From contig NZ_DBMV01000037.1 of NCBI RefSeq assembly GCF_002298975.1, positions 167,618-231,617 of the forward strand: a stretch of 64,000 nt of DNA, given 5' to 3'. The position numbers were made by a program, and so were the translations under genes. The stretch is from Ralstonia sp. UBA689. GTDB taxonomy: Bacteria; Pseudomonadota; Gammaproteobacteria; Burkholderiales; Burkholderiaceae. Numbering within the stretch: the first letter of the stretch is position 1; each line of letters opens with the position of its first letter. Shown here in pieces: positions 1 to 8,972 of the stretch. The notes beneath the pieces were generated by a model, which had not been told where the DNA came from, did not search any database, and saw nothing but the letters and a program-made list of their open reading frames with translations.

Positions 1-1830
1 ATCGCTGAAATCGCGCGGCGTCACGCCCGCGCGTGCGCGCTCATCGTCGATGATCGCTTCGACCTCAGGATCAGGCATGCCGTTGCGTGCCCCTTCGGGA
101 TACAGGTAATAGCCACGTCCCGTCTTTTGTCCAAACCAGCCGCGCTCGCAGAGGCGGTCGGCAATCTGCACGTAGCGCGCGCGGGGATCCCGAGTGGCGG
201 CGCGGCGCTTCCGTGTTGCCCAGCCAATGTCGCCGCCAGCCAGGTCGGCGACCTGGAACGGGCCCATCGGGAAGCCAAAGTCGCGCAGTACGCTGTCGAT
301 CTGGTAGGGTGAGGCGCCATCTTCCATCATATGGTCAGCGGCGGTGCGATAGACGGCCAGCACGCGGTTGCCGACGAAGCCGTCGCACACGCCAGCCCGG
401 ACCGGCACCTTGCGTAGCCGCTTCGCCAGGGCAAAGGCACTCGCCACGACATCGGCGCTGACCTTTGTGGGGACAACGACTTCCAGGAGCTTCATGATGT
501 TGGCGGGCGAGAAGAAGTGCAGCCCGATCACATCGATGGGTCGCGAAATGTTTGCCGCGATTGCGTTGACATCCAGGTACGACGTGTTGGTCGCGAGGAT
601 CGCACCCCGCTTGCAGACGCGATCGAGTTCGGCAAACACGGCATGTTTCACAGCCATGTCCTCGAACACGGCTTCGATCACCAGGTCAACCGAGGCGAGG
701 GCGTCATACGAGGTACTGCCACTCCAGCGAGCGCATACGGCGGTGCGTGCCTCCGGCGTCATGCGGCCTTTTGCAACCAGCGCGTCGTAGACTTTCTCGA
801 CATTTGCGCGGCCGCGAGCCAGTGATGGCTCGTCGCGCTCGACCATGATGACGGGGAGGCCTGCGTCGAGCAGCGCCACCGCAATGCCTGCACCCATCGT
901 GCCCCCGCCGACGACACCAACACTGGCGATGGGGCGCGGTTTCGCCGTGCGTGTTTCCGGCGCTTTCAACACCTCTCGCTCGGCGAAGAACGCGTGGACG
1001 AGCCCGGCCCGCTGCGGGCTGTCTAGGCATTGGAGAAACAGTTGTCGCTCTCGGTGCAGTCCCTCATCGAACGGAAGTTCGAGCGCGGCCTCAACGGCTT
1101 CGATGATTTTCATCGGCGAGAACAATCCAGGGGATTTCAGCGCCATCGCGGCTCGAGCCTGGTCGATGGCGGTTCGATTCGCTTGTCGATCGGAGAGGGC
1201 GGTGGCATCACGGGTGCGTCGCACACCTGCATTGGAGCCCAGTAGCTCCAGGGTATAAGCGAGACCTTCGGCAAGACAGTCTTCACCTTCGCAGACCTGG
1301 TCCACCAAACCCAATGCAAGCGCCTCGTTGGCACCGAGGTGTCGGCCGCTCAGCATCAGGTCTAGCGCGGCTTGCGCACCGATCAGGCGCGGCGCACGTT
1401 GGGTACCACCTGCGCCAGGCAGCAATCCCAGCGAGACTTCCGGTAACCCCAGCTTGGCACCGGAGAGGGTGAGCCGGTAGTGAGCGGCCAGCGCGACTTC
1501 GAGGCCGCCCCCGAGGGCAGCACCGTCGATGCTGGCTACGACGGGCTTGCTGCAGGCTTCGATCCTATTACAGACCTCCGGCAGCGACGGGGCCACCGAC
1601 GGCTTGCCAAATTCACGGATATCTGCGCCGCCGATGAAGTTGCAGCCCGCACCGACGAGCAGAACGGCCGCGACGTCGGCATTCCGTTCGGCAGCTTCCA
1701 GTGCATCCAGCAGGCCGCGCCGTACCGCCGCGCTGAGTGCATTGACAGGTGGATGGTCCACGGTTATGCACAGCACATTACCGCGTAGTTCCGCTTTGAC
1801 TGGAGCACTTTCGATTTCTTGATTGGTCAT
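1..1830 (-). CDS. Bifunctional enoyl-CoA hydratase / 3-hydroxyacyl-CoA dehydrogenase (partial, C-terminus off window)
   Basis: The reading frame is open from the ATG at 1828-1830 to the left edge, giving 610 residues without a stop. A complete family member has about 700, so the end of the dehydrogenase domain is missing. Residues 1 to about 190 are a crotonase fold with the oxyanion-hole segment NFIGGADIREF (about 64-74). The two acidic catalytic positions are Glu111 in GGGLEVALA and Glu131 in GLPEVSLGLLPGAGGTQR. From about 303 a Rossmann NAD-binding motif follows (VGVVGGGTMGAG), then the dehydrogenase signature FFSPANIMKLLEVV (about 436-449). The family hydrates trans-2-enoyl-CoA and oxidises the resulting 3-hydroxyacyl-CoA in beta-oxidation. 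Neighbouring CoA-transferase, MFS and AraC genes suggest a dedicated carboxylic-acid pathway rather than the housekeeping fadB, but the substrate cannot be read from the sequence. Confidence 0.9.
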   Translation of the reverse strand, partial: MTNQEIESAPVKAELRGNVLCITVDHPPVNALSAAVRRGLLDALEAAERNADVAAVLLVGAGCNFIGGADIREFGKPSVAPSLPEVCNRIEACSKPVVASIDGAALGGGLEVALAAHYRLTLSGAKLGLPEVSLGLLPGAGGTQRAPRLIGAQAALDLMLSGRHLGANEALALGLVDQVCEGEDCLAEGLAYTLELLGSNAGVRRTRDATALSDRQANRTAIDQARAAMALKSPGLFSPMKIIEAVEAALELPFDEGLHRERQLFLQCLDSPQRAGLVHAFFAEREVLKAPETRTAKPRPIASVGVVGGGTMGAGIAVALLDAGLPVIMVERDEPSLARGRANVEKVYDALVAKGRMTPEARTAVCARWSGSTSYDALASVDLVIEAVFEDMAVKHAVFAELDRVCKRGAILATNTSYLDVNAIAANISRPIDVIGLHFFSPANIMKLLEVVVPTKVSADVVASAFALAKRLRKVPVRAGVCDGFVGNRVLAVYRTAADHMMEDGASPYQIDSVLRDFGFPMGPFQVADLAGGDIGWATRKRRAATRDPRARYVQIADRLCERGWFGQKTGRGYYLYPEGARNGMPDPEVEAIIDDERARAGVTPRDFSD

Positions 1831-2389
1831 GCTGGCTTGAGTCTCTGGTTGTCATGTACGTTGCCCATGCAGGGTCATCGTCGCTTCATCGCAATGTGAT
1901 TTGCCACGGCGATCACACGAGCGGTGGTGGGATCATGTGAATGAATTGGTGGCTCTCGAGCGGACGTTAGCCCCTAGTGCGGGGCGCTTGAGCAGCCTGC
2001 TTGGCACAACGTCGGACGCCGAGCGCTTCGCGCCACCGATTCAGGCGAGTCCGTCGGAAAAGCGCCCTGTGGTTCAATCGCGGTGCTGGCTACGTCCGAC
2101 CCGCAAGAAGTAAGCATGTCAGCGGGTGTACCGCTCGGCTTCAGCGGTGCGAGCGAAGCGGCCTTTCCTGTGCTGAGCGCTGTCTTGGGCTAAAGGCATC
2201 GCGAGATCTCCTTGTCATCTTTTACGTGATCTTTGACAGGAGACTATCGAACGCGGCTACGCGCAAGAAAGGTCCGATTTGCTCGATCCGGGGGTGAGTT
2301 TCGACCAGCGCGTCATGGGAGCAAAATGTCGAAACCTCGACTGGAGTTCTGTACGGCCTCGTGCCACCTGACAAGCGACACGGATGGGC
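1831..2389. other. 559-bp intergenic stretch upstream of the beta-oxidation gene
   Basis: No convincing gene is present. Small open frames occur in several phases, but none has a recognisable domain or a good ribosome binding site. A short GC hairpin (GCCCC at 1970-1974, GGGGC at 1981-1985) and a second possible stem near 2127-2143 are visible. The promoter of the leftward hydroxyacyl-CoA dehydrogenase gene must lie here or further upstream. The stretch is less GC-rich by eye than the core genes, in keeping with an acquired block. Confidence 0.5.
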
Positions 2390-3418
2390 CTATCCGTTGC
2401 GATAGTCCGATGGCGTACGTTGCGTCCAGCGGCTGAACGCGTGCCGGAAATTGGCTGACTCGCTGTAGCCAAGGCGGCTTGCGATTTCATCGTTTGTCAT
2501 ATCGGTGTTCTGCAGGTACTCGATGGCAAGGCGCATCCGTACCTCGGCCAGGATGTTCCGATAAGACGTCTGCTCGTCTGCCAGTCTGCGGCGCAGGGCC
2601 CGGGCGTTGGTCTCCAGTTCTTCGGCAATCGCATCAATATTGGGGAATCGCCCCGGCTGCTCGAACAACACACGATAGACTTCGGCCGCAACGCTTCCTG
2701 TCTTGCTCAGCTCTGCCAAGCTCCTTTCGCACATCTCCAATGCCATGGCGTTGGTAATCGGGTTCGCATAGGGCATTGGCTCGGACATCCAGCCCAGATC
2801 GAACCGCAGCGCGTTGTGCTCCTGGCCAAACAGCACAGGGCAGCCGAAAAACTCCGTATACGCCTGAGCGTGTTTAGGCGCTCTGTATTTCAGACGAACG
2901 CCTGACAGCCTGAAAGACGGGCCATATAAGTCCAGAGTGAACGTGCGGTGGCTGGCGAGCTGAAATTCCGTGGTCAGTCGGTACAAATCGTCCTCTGGGG
3001 ACTCAGCCAGCAGCGGCGTATAGATGAAGACTGCATCGTTGCCCTCTTCGGTATAGGCCATGTTTGCCACTGGCCCCATCACGCGGTGATACTTCAACGC
3101 AAAATGTAGCGACTCCCGGTGTGATTGGCTGCTGAGCAGCGCATACCCGTACATTCCATACGCAGTGACGCGCATGCATCCCCCGGCACGAAATGCGCAG
3201 GTCGGGTCAGAGGTCAAGCCAAGCGTATTCAGAAAGACTTGGCGGGTCTGCCGATATGACACGCGCATTGCGGGAGACTGAAGTTGCTTTGGCGTGATGC
3301 CGGTTCCTGACAACACTTCAGTGGCATCGATGCCTTCCTCCGCCATTGCAGCGACGAGCGCCGCAATCTTGTGCGGCGGGTAAATCTTGTCTTTGGAACC
3401 AGGGGCAATAAGCTGCAT
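2390..3418 (-). CDS. AraC family transcriptional regulator (arabinose-binding-like N-terminal domain)
   Basis: This is a 342-residue protein. The C-terminal 80 residues (about 262-342) form a double helix-turn-helix of AraC type: first helix pair around DAIAEELETNARALRRRL, second around MTNDEIASRLGYSESANFRHAF, ending in the typical W-TP-DYR segment. The N-terminal about 200 residues resemble the PF12625 'arabinose-binding' sensor of OruR/ArgR-like regulators, so a small carboxylate or amino-acid ligand is likely. It is transcribed away from the MFS gene across about 500 bp and sits between the catabolic genes, so it probably activates one or both flanking units. An AGGAG-type site lies just before the ATG. 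The effector is unknown. Confidence 0.88.
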   Translation of the reverse strand: MQLIAPGSKDKIYPPHKIAALVAAMAEEGIDATEVLSGTGITPKQLQSPAMRVSYRQTRQVFLNTLGLTSDPTCAFRAGGCMRVTAYGMYGYALLSSQSHRESLHFALKYHRVMGPVANMAYTEEGNDAVFIYTPLLAESPEDDLYRLTTEFQLASHRTFTLDLYGPSFRLSGVRLKYRAPKHAQAYTEFFGCPVLFGQEHNALRFDLGWMSEPMPYANPITNAMALEMCERSLAELSKTGSVAAEVYRVLFEQPGRFPNIDAIAEELETNARALRRRLADEQTSYRNILAEVRMRLAIEYLQNTDMTNDEIASRLGYSESANFRHAFSRWTQRTPSDYRNG

Positions 3419-3915
3419 CCAGGGACTCTCCTAAATGAATGGCAATGTTATCTCCGCATTGGGTGCTGCCAATCGATAATGACCCCGATATCCTGGAAAG
3501 CCCGCCAGACTCCGTGCCGGAGTCCTTGAGCATGCGTTGAACGGGTCCAGAATCGCCCGGCCTGGGCCAATTTTGACTGTTTTCGATCGCCTGCGACATC
3601 GCGATGGCTGGTCCGGTGCCATCGCCGGCGCCGCAAATGAAGAGCCTCGCTGGCCGCGCCTGAGCGCTCGAGCGCACGGCGATGAGCATTCACCCGATAC
3701 CTCGGTATGCGGGACATGGTCAAAACTCACCCTCCTGTTTGGCAAATGGAACCTTCCTGGTCCATTGTGTCGTTCGATAGTCTCGTGCCATTAGAGGTCA
3801 GACAACGATCGCGCACAGCCGTACCAAACGACGCTGGCGGTTCCACTGTTGTCGTGCCCCCTCTCAATTCAAATCGAGAACAAGCATCCGGCCAGACCGG
3901 AGCACGGAGACAACG
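3419..3915. promoter_or_regulatory. Divergent intergenic region between araC-type regulator and MFS transporter
   Basis: A 497-bp stretch separates divergent regulator and transporter genes and contains no convincing gene. Near the regulator start is a short inverted repeat, CAATG at 3443-3447 and CATTG at 3457-3461 with a 9-base spacer, a candidate site for autoregulation. No clear -35/-10 pair could be assigned with confidence. The location alone suggests it carries the control region for both directions. Confidence 0.35.
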
Positions 3916-5289
3916 ATGAACCCCAAGACCGGACCGATCGGAAATCCGTCCGTATCCGCATTTTCTTCGTCAGAAGACCATCTGGTTTACCGGAAGGTGG
4001 GCTGGCGGCTGCTTCCGCTGCTACTAGTTTGCTACATGGTTGCGTTCCTGGACCGCATCAACATAGGCTACGCGCAGCTTCAGATGAAGCAGACGCTGAG
4101 CTTTGATGCCGGGGTGTATGCACTGGGCGCCGGCATTTTCTTCATCGGCTACTTTCTGTTCGAGGTGCCGAGCAACCTGATACTCGAGAAAATTGGCGCG
4201 CGCAAGACGCTCCTTCGCATCATGTTCTGCTGGGGCTTGGTAGCGTCTGCAATGGTGTTCGTCAACACGCCAACGCAGTTTTATGTGATGCGCTTCATGC
4301 TCGGTGTGTTCGAGGCGGGGTTCTTTCCGGGTGTCATTCTGTATTTCACCTATTGGTATCCGTCTGCACGCCGCGGTCAGGTGATCGCAATCTTCATGTC
4401 GGCCGCGACGATAGCGGGGATGCTTGCCGGTCCGATTTCAGGCGGTATCCTGAAGTACTTCAACGATGTCGGCGGCTACCACGGCTGGCAGTGGTTGTTT
4501 GTGCTGCAAGGTCTGCCGGCGGCGATACTGGGCATCGTCGTGTATCTATACCTGGACGACGGTCCTGAATCGGCAGATTGGCTCTCACCTGAAGAGAAAG
4601 CACTGTTGCGCGAGCGGCTCGAACATGATCACAAGGACATTGTTAGCGAGCGTGACAGTGCCTTTCTTCAGATGCTGTGTGATCCGAAGGTGTACTTGCT
4701 TGCGCTGGGGTACTTTCTTCTCCTCGGCGCGACCTATACCGTGGTTTTCACGCTTCCCACGCTAATCCACAACTGGGGCGTTAAAGACCTCTTCATCCTG
4801 GGGGGCCTGGCCGCGACTCCACAGCTGTGCGCCGTTGGCGGAATGATCTGGGTTGGGCGCCATTCGGACGCACATCAGGAGCGTCGTCGACATTTTGCGT
4901 TTTCCACAACCTTGGCCGCAGCAGGTTTGGGCATCGTGACGCTCACGCAGGGCCAGGAAGCAGTGCAGATTGCAGCCTCGCTCATCGGCCTGGCCGTCGC
5001 CTATATCGGACTTGGATCTGCCACGCCGTTGTTCTTCACGTTGACCAGCGAATATTTGCCCAAACGGGTCGCAGCGGGAGGTATCGCCTTGATCAGCAGC
5101 CTTGGCAACCTCGGGCCCGCCGTCGCGCCGTCCGTCAACGCCATGCTGATGAAGAATACGGGCAGCAACGTTCAGGGCCTCTATCTCGTGATGGCCATGT
5201 ATGTCGCGTCCGGCGTTCTTGTTCTGCTGACAGTGAAGGCTGCTAATGCCCATGCTGGCATGCCTTCCCATGCTGCGGGCCGAACGTAG
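3916..5289 (+). CDS. MFS transporter, anion:cation symporter (ACS)-like
   Basis: This 457-residue polytopic membrane protein has about 12 hydrophobic segments. After a roughly 35-residue cytoplasmic N-terminus comes LVYRKVGWRLLPLLLVCYM followed by AFLDRINIGYAQLQM, the first-helix signature of the ACS family (tartrate, phthalate, glucarate and hydroxyphenylacetate permeases). The cytoplasmic loop motif after helix 2 is also recognisable. The family takes up organic anions with protons. The gene lies about 110 bp upstream of the CoA-transferase in the same direction, so the imported acid is probably the substrate of the CoA-transferase. The exact substrate is not identifiable. Confidence 0.88.
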   Translation: MNPKTGPIGNPSVSAFSSSEDHLVYRKVGWRLLPLLLVCYMVAFLDRINIGYAQLQMKQTLSFDAGVYALGAGIFFIGYFLFEVPSNLILEKIGARKTLLRIMFCWGLVASAMVFVNTPTQFYVMRFMLGVFEAGFFPGVILYFTYWYPSARRGQVIAIFMSAATIAGMLAGPISGGILKYFNDVGGYHGWQWLFVLQGLPAAILGIVVYLYLDDGPESADWLSPEEKALLRERLEHDHKDIVSERDSAFLQMLCDPKVYLLALGYFLLLGATYTVVFTLPTLIHNWGVKDLFILGGLAATPQLCAVGGMIWVGRHSDAHQERRRHFAFSTTLAAAGLGIVTLTQGQEAVQIAASLIGLAVAYIGLGSATPLFFTLTSEYLPKRVAAGGIALISSLGNLGPAVAPSVNAMLMKNTGSNVQGLYLVMAMYVASGVLVLLTVKAANAHAGMPSHAAGRT

Positions 5290-5396
5290 CGCGGCGCAAG
5301 GCAGTACCGATATTGCCCGCGCTTCGCGGTCCTCAATCGGCGGTCACGAGAGCCTTTGTGACCCCGCCGCCCCCCCTGTTCAATAAGGATACGGAA

Positions 5397-6593
5397 ATGA
5401 TCTTCGAGGGTCTGCGCGTGATCGACTGCAGCAGCTTTATCGCCGCCCCCGGCGCTGCAGCCGTGCTGGCGGATTTCGGTGCCGATGTGATCAAGATCGA
5501 GCCACCTGGCGCGGGTGATCCGGGGCGCAATCTCGCCCGACTTCCTGGTATGCCGAAGGGAGATGTCAATTACGCGTGGTTGCTGGATAACCGCAGCAAG
5601 CGCGGCCTTGCGCTCGACATCGCGCAACCCGAAGGGCTGGCTGTGCTGGAGCGCCTGGTGCGCGAAGCGGATGTCTTCATCACCAATCTGCCGCTGGCGG
5701 TGCGCAACAAGCTCGGCATCAGCCATGACGCGCTTTCCGCGCTCAATGATCGGCTCGTCTATGCGTCGTTCACCGGCTATGGCGAAGTTGGCGCAGAGGC
5801 GAGTAAACCGGGCTTCGACATGACGGCCTGGTGGGCACGCTCGGGGCTGATGGACGGCGTGCGCAGCGACGCGGAATCTCCGCCCACCCGCGCGAACACC
5901 GGTATGGGCGACCACTCGTCGGCGATGGCGTTGTTCGCCGCGATCGTGACAGGGCTCTATGAGCGCGAGCGCACGGGGCGCGGTACTCAGGTCGGTTCGT
6001 CGTTGGTTGCCAATGGGCTGTGGTCCAACGGCTTTATGATCCAGGCGGCGTTGTGCGGCGCGACCATCTTCCCGCGGCCGCCGCGTGAGCGCTTGTTCAA
6101 CGCGCTGACCACGTATTACCGTTGCAAGGATGACCGCTGGCTGATTTTGACGATCCTCAATGAAGAGCGCCAATGGCCGACGCTCGCAAAGTGCCTGGAC
6201 ATTGAATCCCTGATTGATGATTCCCGCTTTGCGACGCAGGCTGACCGCTTCAAGAATTCGGTCGAACTGATCGCAGTCCTCGATGCCGCGTTCGCGACGC
6301 GCGATCGAGGCGAATGGCGGGCCATCCTGACCGCAGCCGGCCTAGTGTTCGAGATCGTGGCAGAGTTGGCCGACGTTGTGGAGGACCGTCAGGCGATCGA
6401 CAACGGCTTCCTGCTGCCGATCGAGAACGACACGATGATGACGGTCGGTTCTCCATTTTTCGTGTCCAGTAAGCCGAAAACCAAACCACGCAAAGCGCCC
6501 GACGTTGGCCAGCACAGTGATGAGATCCTGCGTGAAGCGGGCTACGACCCTAGTGAGATCGCCGATTTGCGCGCCGGCTGCGTGGTGGCTTGA
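5397..6593 (+). CDS. Family III (CaiB/BaiF) CoA-transferase
   Basis: The protein has 398 residues from the ATG at 5397, which is preceded by AAGGA at 5385-5389; an upstream in-frame ATG at 5313 lacks such a site. The N-terminus (FEGLRVIDCSSFIAAPGAA) and the segment LADFGADVIKIEPPGAGDPGR are standard for the family. The catalytic aspartate is Asp141 in the conserved PGFDM segment, equivalent to Asp169 of formyl-CoA transferase. The family moves CoA between carboxylic acids through an aspartyl-CoA thioester without ATP. In this context it would activate the acid imported by the upstream MFS protein for the hydratase/dehydrogenase further left. Substrate identity is inference. Confidence 0.92.
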   Translation: MIFEGLRVIDCSSFIAAPGAAAVLADFGADVIKIEPPGAGDPGRNLARLPGMPKGDVNYAWLLDNRSKRGLALDIAQPEGLAVLERLVREADVFITNLPLAVRNKLGISHDALSALNDRLVYASFTGYGEVGAEASKPGFDMTAWWARSGLMDGVRSDAESPPTRANTGMGDHSSAMALFAAIVTGLYERERTGRGTQVGSSLVANGLWSNGFMIQAALCGATIFPRPPRERLFNALTTYYRCKDDRWLILTILNEERQWPTLAKCLDIESLIDDSRFATQADRFKNSVELIAVLDAAFATRDRGEWRAILTAAGLVFEIVAELADVVEDRQAIDNGFLLPIENDTMMTVGSPFFVSSKPKTKPRKAPDVGQHSDEILREAGYDPSEIADLRAGCVVA

Positions 6594-6626
6594 GGCGCGC
6601 ACAATGACCTATAGCAAAACGCGAGG

Positions 6627-7141
6627 ATGCTCTTGAAGACTGCAATTGCAGAACTGTTCGGCATCGAACATCCGATTATCCAGGGCGGCATGCACTGGGG
6701 CGGTTTTGCCAAAATGGCGGCGGCGGTATCGAATACCGGTGGCCTCGGGATGATTACGGCCGTCACGCAGCGTACGGCAGAGAACCTAGCGAATGAAATC
6801 GCCCGATGCCGCGACATGACCAACAAGCCGTTTGGCGTCAACTTGACGTTCTTGCCGTCGGTAACGCCGCCTGATTACCCCGGCTTTGTGAAGGCCATCA
6901 TTGATGGCGGCGTGAAGATTGTGGAGACGGCGGGCAACAATCCCAAGAAATGGCTGCCTCCGCTCAAAGAAGCGGGTATCAAGGTGGTCCACAAATGCAC
7001 GGCCGTCCGGCACGCGTTGAGCGCTGAAGCTGCGGGGCTGGATGCGTTGAGCATCGACGCGTTCGAATGCGCCGGCCATCCTGGCGAAGACGACATCCCC
7101 AACTGATTCTACTGCCGCTTGCCGCCCGGAAATTGAAGGTT
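6627..7141 (+). pseudogene. Nitronate monooxygenase (2-nitropropane dioxygenase family), frameshifted and truncated
   Basis: The open frame from ATG 6627 stops at 7106 after 159 residues, about half the usual 310-360. The N-terminus is a normal flavin-binding barrel start (FGIEHPIIQGGMHWGG, then NTGGLGMITA), and the catalytic-histidine segment ECAGHPGEDDIPN is intact. Directly after IPN one base appears to be missing: shifting frame at about 7104 continues the family sequence LILLPLAARKLKV. Homology stops there, at about 7141, and the following DNA does not encode the rest of the barrel (the GGFADG-type segment). So there are two lesions, a 1-bp deletion and loss of the 3' half. The family oxidises alkyl nitronates or related substrates with FMN. 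A functional product is unlikely. Confidence 0.85.
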
Positions 7142-7401
7142 GCGTATTGCATCGAGCTGAAAAAGCAGCAGCTCAAGCCGCGCCTGACCCAGCTCGAAGA
7201 CACCTTCGCCATCCGCATTCGGAACAAGGGACCTCGCCATTGCCAGCACGTCCAATCCAGATGCGTGCGTCGCGTCGAAGCCGCCCCCCACCGCATCCGG
7301 TTTCCAGGCGCTCCGCATGTCGTCTGCTGACACCAGTGGGGGAGTGTCACACCGCTTGCGCGCCCACCCATTGTCAACGCTGACGTGACAAACCCCTCTG
7401 C
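7142..7401. other. Unassigned stretch at the accessory/core junction
   Basis: Between the broken nitronate monooxygenase and the corC promoter there is no recognisable complete gene. The minus strand is open from 7537 to 7109. Its part between about 7140 and 7330 (containing FDATHASGLDVLAMARSL and FELGQARLELLLFQLDAI) looks protein-like, but I cannot assign it to a family. It could be the remnant of a gene lost when the left block was inserted or rearranged. The plus-strand frames look like noise. Confidence 0.35.
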
Positions 7402-7407
7402 TATAGT
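7380..7407 (+). promoter_or_regulatory. Candidate sigma70 promoter for the corC-like gene
   Basis: CTGACG at 7380-7385 and TATAGT at 7402-7407 are separated by 16 bp, giving a predicted start near 7414 and a leader of about 23 nt before the TTG start codon at 7437. The -10 matches consensus at 5 of 6 positions. Confidence 0.5.
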
Positions 7408-7436
7408 GGGCGCTTCGCCGCTCACCCTCTCCCGCC

Positions 7437-8711
7437 TTGGAATCCTGGCCGCTCTGGGCGCAGCTCGGCGCCGTCGCGCTGCTGTTGTGCTGTTCCGCCT
7501 TCTTCTCGATTTCCGAGACCGCAATGATGGCGCTCAACCGCCATCGGCTGCGTCACCTCGCCAAATCCAATGTCTCAGGCGCGCGCAACACGCAGCAGTT
7601 GCTGGGCCAGACCGACAAGCTGCTCTCACTGATCCTGATCGGCAACAACCTGATCAACACTGCCGTGCCGGTCCTGATCGCCAATCTGGCCATCCATTAC
7701 TTTGGCAACAGCGGCACCACGCTGTCGATCGCCACGGCGGTGGTCGCCTTCCTGATCATCGTGTTCTGCGAGATCGCACCCAAGATCGTAGGGGCAACCT
7801 ACCCTGAGCGCATCGCGTTTCCGGCCAGCTTCATCATCGGACCGCTGATGAAGGCGGCGACGCCGCTGGTGACAGTGGTCAACGCCTTCGCCATGGGCCT
7901 GCTGCGGCTGGTGCGCATCAATACGCGCACGGCGCCGGAACAACGCGTGTCGACCGAGGAACTGCGCACGCTGGTGCTGGAATCGGGCAACTTCATCCCG
8001 CACAAGCACCGCAGCATCCTGCTCAACCTGTTCGACCTCGACGCCATCACCGTGGACGACGTGATGACGCCGCGTGCGCGTGTGGAATCGCTGGATCTGT
8101 CGCGCCCGATCGAAGAGGTGGTCCAGCAACTGGAGACCTGCTATCACAACAAGCTGCCGGTATTCGAGCAGGACAGCGACCAGGTGATCGGCATCCTGCA
8201 CGTGCGCAAGGCGTTGTCGCTGCTGGGTCACACCGCGCTCACCCACGACGATTTCCGCAACCTGCTCGTGCAGCCCTACTTCGTTCCGAGCGGCACGCCC
8301 GTTTTCCGGCAGCTACAGTATTTCCAGGAAAACCGCCGCCGCATCGGCCTGATCGTCAACGAATACGGCGACATGCTGGGGCTGGTGACGCTGGAAGACA
8401 TCATCGAAGAGATGATCGGCGAATTCACCACCACGCTGCCGAGTGCCGGCAAGCAGGCCTGGGATGCCGCTGGCGCCTATCTTGCTGATGCGGGCATGTC
8501 ACTGCGCGACCTGAACCGGCGCCTGGGCCTGAACCTGCCGACCGACGGCCCGAAGACGCTCAACGGACTGGTGCTGGAAGTGCTGGAGGAGATCCCCGAG
8601 GCGGCGGTCAGTGTCAGGATTGCCGGATGCGTGATGGACATCGTTCAGATGGATAACCAGTCGATCCGCACGGTGCGGCTGCATCGGCCGACGCCCGCGA
8701 AGCGTAGCTGA
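7437..8711 (+). CDS. HlyC/CorC (CNNM) family membrane protein with CBS domains
   Basis: The 424-residue protein starts with TTG at 7437; no better in-frame start lies nearby, and the sequence begins at once with the first membrane helix (WAQLGAVALLLCCSAFFSISE). Residues 1 to about 185 are the DUF21/CNNM transmembrane domain with the family's SETAMMALNRHRL motif. Residues about 200-330 are a CBS pair, including VDDVMTPRARVESL and the second half ending EYGDMLGLVTLEDIIEEMIGE. Residues about 345-420 are the CorC/HlyC C-terminal domain. The family is linked to Mg2+/Co2+ efflux or homeostasis, although the transported ion is inferred. It precedes pilB as in other Burkholderiales. Confidence 0.9.
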   Translation: MESWPLWAQLGAVALLLCCSAFFSISETAMMALNRHRLRHLAKSNVSGARNTQQLLGQTDKLLSLILIGNNLINTAVPVLIANLAIHYFGNSGTTLSIATAVVAFLIIVFCEIAPKIVGATYPERIAFPASFIIGPLMKAATPLVTVVNAFAMGLLRLVRINTRTAPEQRVSTEELRTLVLESGNFIPHKHRSILLNLFDLDAITVDDVMTPRARVESLDLSRPIEEVVQQLETCYHNKLPVFEQDSDQVIGILHVRKALSLLGHTALTHDDFRNLLVQPYFVPSGTPVFRQLQYFQENRRRIGLIVNEYGDMLGLVTLEDIIEEMIGEFTTTLPSAGKQAWDAAGAYLADAGMSLRDLNRRLGLNLPTDGPKTLNGLVLEVLEEIPEAAVSVRIAGCVMDIVQMDNQSIRTVRLHRPTPAKRS

Positions 8712-8972
8712 GGCCACCCGCAAGACAGAAGCAACGCCAAAAGCTTCAGCCCGGGCGGTTTTCTGCCGATGTGGCACAAATGCAAGTGGCACTTGGAAGC
8801 GCGCTTTACAAATCAGGGGGCGGTCGGCAAACTGCCCCGGTTCCGGGCACCACCCCCCACGAATGGGTGGGGCGCCGACTGCAAAACATGAAATAACTCG
8901 CCTTTGGGGGGCGGGCGCACGTTCAAGGCGGTGGGGCCGGGCGCGCGCTGAAATGGTCAGCCAGACGGACTC
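8712..8972. other. GC-rich leader region before pilB
   Basis: This 261-bp stretch holds no gene. It contains two direct TGGCAC copies (8772-8777 and 8787-8792), a G/C hairpin TGCCC...GGGCA around 8833-8849, and another stem CCCCAC (8855-8860) / GTGGGG (8867-8872). The TGGCAC copies lack a TTGC at sigma54 spacing. No convincing promoter was assigned, but the pilB operon probably starts here. Confidence 0.4.

Noticed and set aside
1901..2297. Small open frames in the 1831-2389 spacer
   Set aside because: Composition looks random, there is no domain or good ribosome binding site, and they overlap one another in different phases.
7437..7439. TTG start of the corC-like gene as a sign of misannotation
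   Set aside because: The protein begins with the family helix, and no ATG in frame lies nearby; a similar TTG start occurs for zapD in this window.
8772..8792. Two TGGCAC copies as a possible sigma54 promoter before pilB
   Set aside because: Neither copy has a TTGC element at the required 5-base spacing, so the -24/-12 geometry is not met.
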